A stretch of DNA of 64,000 bases from Strigops habroptila (lineage: Eukaryota; Chordata; Aves; Psittaciformes; Psittacidae): NCBI RefSeq assembly GCF_004027225.2, contig NC_044288.2, positions 17,184,744 through 17,248,743 of the forward strand, in the 5' to 3' direction. Positions within the stretch are counted from its first letter, which is position 1. Every line of letters begins with the position of its first letter. The translations under genes were made by a program, and so were the position numbers. Positions 14,401 through 57,990 of this stretch are shown piece after piece. The notes under the pieces were generated by a model. That model did not search any database, was not told where the DNA came from, and saw only the letters and a program-made list of their open reading frames with translations.

Positions 14401-15965
14401 AGCCAGGATTGCAACCTGCTCACAGGGATCAGAAACATGACCCCATTGCTGTCCCCAAAAGAAAAAACTATCTTCGAACCCAGCAGGAGGATGAAGAAAT
14501 GTTTCCCATTTTTTTCAACTTATGTTTTAAAACCCGGTTATGTTTTAACTTACATTACACAGATGTCATCAAATTGGGGAAGGACGATGGGGGCTGAATT
14601 ACCTGCATTCTTGATGCTTAACACGCATTGTCAGGCTGTAACCTGCTACAAAAATTTGCTGCTACTCCAAACCAATTAGCGGATGGTTCTGCCTCATCTG
14701 GTGCCATTCATTTATTAATTTTAGTAAACAAGAGTAAATTGTTACAGACAACTGTGTTCTGTGCATTCAAATCAAGTGCAATAGTAACTGTGCTGGCAGA
14801 GTGATGACCAAGGAAAATAATAGTCCTGGATGGCCTTTGCTTTCTGAACTGTCATTTCCATTCACGGCTTGTCCAGAGACACAACATGAGCTTGGGTAAG
14901 TGGGGTTTGTTGTTCCTGTAGAGTTCGTTCTCTCCTTATAGTATTTAACCACAGTAACTGCCATTTGCTGGAGAAAAGGACTGATATGAATAAAGCCTTG
15001 CTGAGGCTCCCCGGATAAACTAGGAAGCTTGGACACATGGTTGCATCTTGCTGCACACCTGCATTGAGCAGGAGCGTCCTTTGTACAGCTGCAAATCCTC
15101 TGGGCTAATTTGCTTTAAAAGCAGTTCACCTCCAACAGGACTTTTCACTTCCCAGTGATCAGTTCAGGCTGTGAGTTTGTTTTCTCCTGGCCCCACCATA
15201 TTCAGCAATCACTCAGTCCTTGGGCGAGTTATTTTGCCTCCATGCAGGTACCGCTCCTGCCTCCTTTGGCCACCCAACCGCTCTCTTCAATCACATTTTT
15301 CTGAGGCATTGACTTTTTGCGGCGTGTTTGCAGATGCTGTAGCACAGGGAAAGACTGAGTTCACTTAGAACCTTCAGGTGTGCAGCAGTAAAGCATGTAT
15401 GGGTCCCACAAAAAGCAGTATAAAGCCTGTTTCTTTAATAGCAGTAAATTCCCATTGAATCAGAATGAGTTGTAGCAGGTGTGGATTATGGCTGTATGCC
15501 CCTTAAGGTAATAATGATAGTAATGGGAGGAGGTGTTTCCTTGAAAATATACTTAAGGTTTACCAGAGTTGCCTCTTTTTACTTGTATGTAGAGTTTTGT
15601 GGGGAGCACTAATATGTATGGCTTAACATATGTCTGCCATGCACACCCACACCAGCACAGCCGCAGAGGTGCCAGTCAACAGCCTGGCTGTGCCCTTCCA
15701 TATTCCCTTCCATCAGGCAGGTTTTTAATATGTGTCTGTGCAAAAATCAGCAGCTTCCCCATCATATACATGACAAAATAGTACTGGAAATAAAAGGGCT
15801 GAAAAAACAGCCAGGCATCTCTTTTATGTAGGCAGTCACCACTGTGCCATGCAGATTGACTGCAGTGGGGAAAAGTGACAAAGCCCTGGTGCTGAATAAG
15901 GAACAGAATAGATTTTTCCTCGCCTTTGTTGTTGGTTTAGTTTGAGGAGGTTAAACTGGCAAGTC

Positions 15966-16005
15966 TTTTTTTAAAAAAAAAAAAAAGAAAAAAGAAAGAA
16001 AGAAA
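15966..16005 (+). repeat. T7-A14 tract with GAAA repeats
   Basis: T7 runs directly into A14, then G-interrupted A runs and three GAAA units. This is simple low-complexity sequence in the non-coding flank. Confidence 0.9.
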
Positions 16006-17111
16006 CCTTCATTGTCTTTGTTTTTTTTGAGCAAGGTCAAGACACAGAAGTAAGCAGATAATGGGGCAGGTTGCAAGAAGGGGTGACAGCATGGATGTGG
16101 AGCATGCACAGATTAACGTAATTTGTATAAGCCAAATACTTTAACACCTTAATTACTCAAAGTCTCAATGAGTATGCCAGTTGATCAAAACCATCAGAAA
16201 AATGCCTTCTCAAGGCACAACGTGGAGCAAGGAGGGAATGCTGCATCTTTAAAGGTTAAGTAACTGCAACACCTCCATGAACTGAAGCCTGAGTCAGCTC
16301 AGCTGAATGGTGATGCTGGAGCCCTGCGGGACCCCACTTCTGCTGACAGTGCCTCTTCCTCAGCAAAAATCATAAACTCTCTCCCTACATAAATTCTCTC
16401 CCTCTGCTATTCTCTTCTAGACCTTCAGCCTGAGGATCAGATAGAGAAAAATAGTTCCTCTGAAACTCCTATTACTTGCAGCATCAAATCAGAACTGTAC
16501 TCAAATGAGCTTGTGCAACTTCCTTGTAGGCATTATCACCCAACACCTAATGAGGTTGTGTTTGAAATGCTGGTCCTGCTTAAATGCATGGAGCAGTCTG
16601 TGTCTCCAAATCATTGTCATGTGTGTTTGCCTGCATCCTCCCTCCCAGGGACCCTCTCCTGTTGTAAGAGTATGGAAATGAACACAAGTTCTCTACAATA
16701 ACAGCTGGGACTCTGCAAAACAAAATGCAACTCCAATAAGCTGGGTGTTGGGGGGCGACGACAAGATGTGGGCTCATTTGCACCCCTGTATGTGTGAGGT
16801 ACCTGGAGTATTGGAAAAGTATTGGAAATGTTGGTGGGCCAAACGTTTCTGGGAAAAGAGAGGTTTGGGTTCCCTTCATTTACGAATTTATGAAAATATA
16901 GCTGAAAAAATGTGGGTTTTTTTCACTGTTTATGTACTTTTATTCCTACCACTATCATTTCAAAATTCTCTTCACCTTTATTTTTGGGTTTTTTTTCTTT
17001 AACATTTACACTTGTAAATTCCCAAAGATGCTCCAGTTTTACTACAAATGTCCTATTTTTCACAGAGAAATTATCTTATTCCACCCCCCAATTCCTTTTT
17101 TTCTTGATGAC

Positions 17112-17130
17112 GGGGGGGGGGGGGGGGGGG
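17112..17130 (+). repeat. Poly(G) run of 19
   Basis: Nineteen consecutive G's sit between an AT-rich T/C tract and ordinary sequence. Such pure G runs are unusual and prone to sequencing-length error, so the exact count should be treated with caution. Confidence 0.95.
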
Positions 17131-20100
17131 AGTTGTTTTTCCAGTGAGCCAAAACTCCATAATTCACATAGTAATTCTACCGGCTGCTAGGAAAATAGCC
17201 ACATCTTCCCAGTGGATTAAGCTGTCTTGCACACCAGACTAGCCAGTCCGAACTGCTGCCAAATGCTATATTTACATTTCCAAACTAGAATCTGTTTCTA
17301 ATGCATTTTTATGGGGAGTTTTGACCCTTTATATTTATTGTTAATGAGCTTTCATCTCTGTAATTGCTTTCATCCCAAAGGATCCTGAAGAGTAATTGTA
17401 ATAACCTGGAATACAAAACATACACAGAAATCAATTTACCCACCATCGAAATGTAGCCACAACTGGACGGGTTGAGAATGAGCGACTGTTTAGCAGAAAC
17501 CCGTGCAATGCTGCAGTGCTGCTTCCATCTGAGTGACAGGGCGAGCTAATTGCCTGCACTGGCTGTTGTCCAGACGAGCGGGGTTCACCCACAGGCCTGC
17601 AAAGCAGCTTGTGGAGAAGATATCTAGTGACTGCAATGGTTTGGGAACTTGAAGTTTTGCATTGTCCCAAAGGAGATGGTAGTGGTGGAGCCTGCAGACA
17701 CCTGGTGCCACCACTGCCTTCAATCAGTGCGTGGAAAGCTGCTGGCACAAGCTGTGTTGGTGCTGGGCATCGCTGCTTTTGCTGCAGCAGACAGTACTTC
17801 CCTCAGATTTGCACTGTGTGGCTGCTTAAAGCAACCTGCTGGCACAGACCTATGGACTCTAGAGGAAAGTGGGGCTTGCTGTGACTTTGCATCCCCACAT
17901 AAGCATGAGTCGAGCTCTTCTTAACCCCTGGGATTGTGAAGGGCTCAATTTCCCTTGCCTATTTGCAGCTGGCGAATGCTGGCCTTCAATAATCCGTGCG
18001 ATGGAGGAGGGCAGGGGAGCAGTAAGTAATAACGTCACCATCAATCACCGATTGCCATGGGGAAGCCTCAGCACGCAATTCGGCTAAAATGCTGCTGCCC
18101 AAGTGGTGTTAATATTTTATTAATGGCTGCCTCAGTTTGCAGCGTTTTCATTACTGCTCACACCACAGGTACTAACGCTTTGTATTACCAGCACGGGGAG
18201 CCACGGGGCGTCTTGTACCCGACCTCCCTCCCCTGCACTCATGGGGTCTGCCGGCAGCTGCAGCAGCCCCTCCATGCAGGCAGGAGCCCTTGGCGGAGGC
18301 AAGCGATGCACATTCCCAGATGAGTCCTGCCATGGCTGCAGGCTCAGGCAACCCCGTCAGGTCAGAGCAGGGCAGGACACCGGCCATGGCAGGATGAACT
18401 GTGTAACCTGCTGTTAAGAGGCTTTTCCATTTCCTCTTGCTCTGCTTTTATCATTCACAGTCTGCCTACTGCAGGACAAAAGCCTCTTCAGCACTAATCC
18501 TGAACAGCCTTTGCCCGTGACGAGTGGTATAGACATAATGCCACAGCATTTATCACCTTCCTGTGCTTTAACTTTCCATGGATTATTTTCCATGATGGAG
18601 CAACCCACAACCCATCAAATGACTTGTCATCCACCCTCCCAAGTAAAGTGGTATTCCCAATCAAAAGGATTTTACCTTTTTTGCCGTTCAAAGGGCACCA
18701 GTCCCGTGAGAAGGGGAGCTGAGTACCAGAGACCCTTGACCACTGGGCCCTCATTCAGTGCTCTCAGTGGGATCCCTGTAATGCTCTTGCCACTGCTGGC
18801 ATTTGAAAAAGCAAAGGCCAAAAAGACAAAAGGAAAGAGCCTTCCCTTCCCCCATCCCCAGTCGCAGGTCATTTTCTCTGGCCTATTTTGCAGGAACTGA
18901 AAATCTATTAGAGGGAGAGCTTAATCCAGTTTGACTGTAATAATTAGGGTGCTTAAAAAAACCCTGACTAATCGTATCAAATGTGATTGTAGACAGTTCA
19001 GTGCATGACCCTTACACTTATCACTTGAGGTATTATTACAAACCAGAAACAGCTGGCAAGCATGGAGGAGGATAAAGGAGGGAAAAAAGTCACATGCAAA
19101 CAGACAGGGACTGCTCCTTTTCCAGTCTTGTAACAGAGGCACTGGCAGCGCCTTGAGCTGTCTTTCTAGCATGGATCCAAGCACGAAGTCACATCCAAGA
19201 CCCTGGACAGACACGTCTGCTTTCACCAGCAGTGTGCCCTGCCAGCCACGGGGTCCTGCCATCGGCACCTCCTTTTCTCACATGGATTTTGCAGGCAGTC
19301 CAAGAGGATTTGAATCAGTGCTGGAGCAGCTCCCCTCAAGGCACACTGCAGTCTGCAGATGTTTGCAGCAACAATGGGCAGCTTTTCCCAAACAAGATGG
19401 TCTGTATTAATCAAGCAGGATATAGCGCTTTAAGGTCACAGGGTTATGACACAAAAGCAGTGCTTGCTTCCATGTCTTAGCTGCTAACACTCTCTTTTTC
19501 TCTTGTTCTTGATCTTTCTCAGGCTCCAACAACTACAACTTCTTCCTTGCCTTCCCAAGCCTTGGCTGGGGGTAGCTGAGTTCCCATCGCAGCATCGCCA
19601 CACCTTAGTAAAGCTCTTATTTTTTCACATGCCAGTCATTCCACAGGATTGCTGCCTGGTCGGGATGCCCTTGTCCCCACAAGATGAGCTCATTCATGTG
19701 CTTGTAATTCTTGTTCATCCCTTCCTACCACTCCAGTTAGGACAAACAAACAGTCCAGGCACCCATCTTGGGCATGATGATCTCAGAAGAGAAATCAGAT
19801 CTTCCAGCCCCAGTGGTCCACAAACATATTTTGGTGGGGAATTCAAAATCCGAGCCTACTGCAGTGATCTAGTATAATGGAGAAGGCTGCACTAAAGTCA
19901 TGCTTTAGCTGAGTCAGTCACAGATGAAGAGGATGGAGCTGACTTGACTTGGCCAGCACATTAATGTTGGGGGAAGCACAGGGAAGGCTCCTGTTCATTG
20001 GTACCATACAGAGCTGAGACTGGGCCCTCACCCAGACAGTAGCTCACAAAAACACTATTCTGTAGAACCAGACAGGAGCTTTAGACTTCACAGAGAAGTG

Positions 20101-21390
20101 GCAGCCAGGACGAGACTGTACTATCACCAATACGCTTCTTAGATCAGCATTGAAAATGTATGCTCAACCTTGAAGGAGGCTTTAAAAGAGTGAAATAAGA
20201 ATATGCACCACAATTTCAATTTAGTCTCTCTCTCTGTTACTGTGATTAAAATATGTGCATGGAAGCTCTACTGCAGCTTGAACAAAAACCATAGCAATGT
20301 ATTAACAGTAATGGAACTTGCAGCTGGAGTTGAATTGCTTGGTTTCTTTCACTCTCCCATGAGTCTTCCTTGGGTCTCTTTTTTTCTATTCTGCTCCACA
20401 CAGATTTTGATCTTTATTAAATAGGAATGGTTATCCCTACTGACTCACTTATCTAATAATAGCTAGAACCTTTTAATTCAAATTATTTGATTCCTGGGTT
20501 TTTTAGATTAAAGTAAACATACGGTTAGAGAATTACTGGGAAATAGAAATACCACGGTCAAATTATCCTGTGACTCAATTCTGCAAAGCACACTGAATCT
20601 TTTTAAAACATTTCACAAGTGCTCGGCACTGACCTCTAACACCAGAGTAGTTTCTCTCCTACGGTAGCTCAATTTCACAATTCTGAATACACTTTTTTTT
20701 GAAGGAAAGCCATCCAAAGGTTTTTATGAAATGTTCTTTAGCCTTTGGGAATGAGCCAATTTAATGCTGGGGTATCATTCCATTTCAAAGAGCTGAAGGA
20801 TTTGAGGAAATACAATCTGCTTTCTGAACAATGTGAGATGAATATAGTTGTGGTTTTGTTAGAAACCAAGCTGCAGAGTTTGGGTACAGAGCTCAACTTT
20901 TTCCAAGTTCAGCCGTGGTTCTTGGTTTATCAGCTGTATTTCCCTGCAGGGCTCATTTTTGCAACAGCTCTTCTTACAGAGCCTGCTCCAGTGTACGTGA
21001 ACACTTGCGTCCGGAGCAGATGGCAAAGGAGACACTGCTGTCAGCCAAAGGTTCTATCAATCACTCATGGGCCTTAAAATGGGAAGGGAGGTCCCTCTGT
21101 AAAGTCAAGATTCACCAACAGAAGAAAAGCTTGGGTTTCACCACTATTTTTCTATCTGCAATCAAAAAATGGGCAGAAACATACAGAATAAGCCCCAGGC
21201 CATCAAAGGGGAAAGTAGCAAGTTCTGAAAATGCCTCTTGGAAGCCAGAGTCACCCCAGGTCCCATGCAGAGATGCAGTCTCTTGGCAGCACCAGGCGCA
21301 CATACATCCCACCCGCTGCCTCCCAGCCCATGGCACGAGTCACCCCGAAAAAACCTGCCAGAGCCACAAGGACGCTCAGTCACATCTAGC

Positions 21391-21396
21391 TTTATT
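21391..21396 (-). terminator. NSG2: Candidate NSG2 poly(A) signal AATAAA
   Basis: This is a canonical AATAAA on the minus strand, about 1.75 kb after the NSG2 stop. Within the next 25-50 nt on that strand come U- and GU-rich stretches (gtccttgtggctctgg, then ggttttttcgggg), which fit a downstream cleavage-stimulation element. It is the best combination of hexamer and downstream element I found between the stop codon and 20.4 kb. Confidence 0.45.
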
Positions 21397-22148
21397 TTAA
21401 TCCCGTCAGAAAAGTTCAAGAATTACACCAAAAAATACTTCAGTCTCTGCTACCTACTGACAAAAAATACACCACAAAATTATAAACTGTTCAGTGGTTT
21501 GCTGGAGTTTTGATTGTTGGTGGAGGGGGTGGTTTGTACATTGTAAGTGAGAAATGGATTTACAGGTGGAAGGAGAAGGAAGGATAGGAAATCAGACAAT
21601 GGCATTTGGCACTACATTTTTAGCTACACTATACAGTTATTTATCATGATGCCTGTTAGGACTGAGGAGTTCTGCCCTCATTTAACACCCTCTAGTGTCT
21701 ATGTATGCAAAATGGAGGGCAAAACTGCCCAATGCAGGGGAAGAAGGGGCCAGTTCCTAATTTCCATCCCAGTCTACCACAAATCTGAAAAAGCAGCCTT
21801 CGTCAAATGTGAACCTTGCCCTCCCTGTGCACTCTGCTCCTGCTGCTCACTCTCACCCTGCCTGTGCTCCCAAGGAGCAGAGCTGCTTTGCAGCAATGAC
21901 TTGCAGCTCTGAAAAAGGAGAATCCTTTTTTAAATCCCACCAGTCTGCACTAACTGCACATGCCATTTGTGGGGAGAGGATGTTTTACATTAGCCAGGAC
22001 TGGATTAAGCTTGGGGTCTGGTCTGTGTTGGCAAGCAGAGGTTTGATGGGACTCTTGGACTCTGAGAGCATGCTACAGCCATCCCTCTGTACTTACTTAG
22101 AATGACATTAAATACTGAAGTACCTGAAGCTGAAGGAGGGAAGCAAGA

Positions 22149-22427
22149 GTATCCCATTTCATGTGTGAGGGAAAATTAGGGGCTGAAAAGTTAGAGGCTC
22201 AATACTATTCCGTACTATCACCACTCTTGAGAGGCTCCTCAATTCACAATGGCATTTCTTTGTCTGCTGGTGACGCTCAGGAGAGAGGTCCCAAAGGATG
22301 AAGCCTCATGAGAATTGTCAAAGGTCATGCAGGAAATCTGTGCCAGAAGCAGAAATAAAGCCCTGATCTCCTGACTCCTAGTCCTGCATTCAGAAGTATA
22401 TTCATGATATCACTATAGCAGCCTCTG
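22149..22427 (+). mobile_element. Ancient MIR-like SINE, apparently in two pieces
   Basis: 22149-22200 (ATCCCATTTCATGTGTGAGG, then GAAAATTAGGGGC) aligns by eye with the centre of MIR (ATCCCCATTTTACAGATGAGGAAACTGAGGC). 22316-22427 (AAGGTCATGCAGGAAATCTG, CTGATCTCCTGACTCC, CACTATAGCAGCCTCT) aligns with the MIR 3' region. The 115 bp between the pieces is longer than MIR should have there, implying an insertion or two separate copies. The element lies in the probable NSG2 3'UTR, antisense to that transcript. Confidence 0.55.
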
Positions 22428-23148
22428 TCTGCTTCCATCCTGTTCTGTATCCAAATAGCGACCACAATTTCAGCCTCAGAACCCAGTCAAAATTACCAGC
22501 ACAGTGGTGGCTCATTATGAATGCCTAGATCTTTCTGGATTTACTTAGGCCACTGTGCAGAGGTGTGTGTACGTGTGTTTCCATGTGTGCATGTTTGAGG
22601 AAGGAGGGGATGCTTCTATTTCTCTATCAGCAAATGAACACTGATGCTAGATTCAATTTGACAGCAATATTTCCCCCCGCCCCCGTGGCAAGCTAAGCAA
22701 CATCACAATGTCTTTGCACCAGGTTCTTTCTATCCCCTCTCTCAAAAGGCTTTCAGCTTTTCCTTCCCTGCATGTTAAGCCTCTGTCACAGCTTTCCAGC
22801 TTTGCGGGATTCTCTTTGCTGCTTTTATCCTCTCTGGCTGTTTATCTAATTTGCTTTTTTTGTTTTTTAATTTCTTTTTCTAACAAATAGTTAAGCAATG
22901 ATTTAAAAATATTTTTACATCGTAAGGTACAGTCAAACATCAAACATGCCTTTGTACAAGAGCTCGACTCAGTAACAAATCAACGAGAACAATGCACGAA
23001 AAGAAATATCCATTAAGATGACTCCTGCACTTGGGTTTTACTTATTCCTGTCATGCTGTTAGCACAGCACCCTCAGCTTAGAGCAATGCAGTATAGACAT
23101 GGTGTTGTCCCCCCACCCTCCCACTTGGCCCATCACCACTTGTTAATT

Positions 23149-57651
<34,503 letters not shown>

Positions 57652-57850
57652 TGCAAACTACGCGGTCACCGGCGGCGGCTCTGCGCGAGGAGGGAGGTTC
57701 CGAGGTTGCCGTTACCGTGTGCCTGCGGGCCGGGCGCGGTGCTGAAGGGACAGCGCTGCGCCCTGCGCTCGGCTGCGGCTCCGCAAGCGCGACTGAGGGC
57801 GGGCGCGGGCGGCAGCTCCCCCCCCGCCTCCCGCCGCCGCCGCCCGCCCG
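57652..57850 (-). other. NSG2: NSG2 exon 1, non-coding 5'UTR (5' end approximate)
   Basis: A consensus donor (TGCA followed by gtaagt on the minus strand, gt at 57651-57650) lies inside the CpG island 480 bp upstream of the exon 2 acceptor. Joining it to exon 2 gives a leader in which TGA at 57668-57666 is in frame with the NSG2 ATG and no ATG intervenes, so translation starts in exon 2. The 3' boundary is well supported by the donor. The transcription start cannot be read from sequence; the 57850 limit is a guess within the island and no TATA box is evident. Confidence 0.7.
57738..57756. promoter_or_regulatory. Paired REST/NRSF (RE1) half-sites in inverted arrangement
   Basis: The plus strand reads GGTGCTGAA (57738-57746), one G, then GGACAGCGC (57748-57756). 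The first is the exact reverse complement of the RE1 left half-site TTCAGCACC; the second matches the right half-site. In canonical RE1 both halves lie in the same orientation with a 2-nt spacer, so this is a flipped version. It lies about 90-105 bp upstream of the exon 1 donor of a neuron-specific gene, where REST repression would make sense. Binding to the inverted layout is uncertain. Confidence 0.4.
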
Positions 57851-57915
57851 CCGCGCGGCCTCGGGCACCCCCTGGCGTCCCCGCCGCGCACGGCCGCGCA
57901 CCCCGGCGGGCGGCG

Positions 57916-57929
57916 GCGCCCCCTGCAGG
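57916..57929 (+). promoter_or_regulatory. CTCF-like motif at the upstream edge of the CpG island
   Basis: GCGCCCCCTGCAGG differs at two positions from the reverse-complement CTCF core GCGCCCCCTGGTGG, and the second-base preference at one of these is relaxed in known sites. A weaker copy in the same orientation (GCACCCCCTGGCGT) is at 57865-57878. CTCF binding at promoter CpG islands is common, but short GC-rich motifs also arise by chance in such sequence. Confidence 0.35.
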
Positions 57930-57990
57930 CCGCGCGTGGGGCGGGCGGAGGCGCTGCGGGCGCTGCAGGGGACGGGGTGTTTGGGGTGAA

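Larger units (their letters stand above)
8300..21374. other. Non-coding region downstream of NSG2
   Basis: This region lies beyond the proposed NSG2 poly(A) site and contains no supported gene. It holds the low-complexity tracts listed separately and a small GGGA/GGAGA repeat at 13337-13367. The remainder appears to be unique sequence of average composition. If bird synteny follows human, this is the side that faces MSX2. Confidence 0.55.
21375..23148 (-). other. NSG2: NSG2 3'UTR (3' end uncertain)
   Basis: Sequence after the TAA carries no ORF matching a known protein and is moderately AT-rich near the stop. The best poly(A) signal downstream is AATAAA at 21396-21391 (minus strand), giving a UTR of about 1.77 kb. 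An ATTAAA at 22871-22866 would give a short UTR but is followed by an A-rich rather than GU-rich stretch, so it is a weaker candidate. Another AATAAA lies at 20418-20413. An ancient MIR-like SINE lies inside this interval. The boundary is inferred from signals only. Confidence 0.45.

Noticed and set aside
20915-21400. 161-codon open frame on the plus strand
   Set aside because: No domain or splice support, and it overlaps the proposed NSG2 poly(A) region on the opposite strand.
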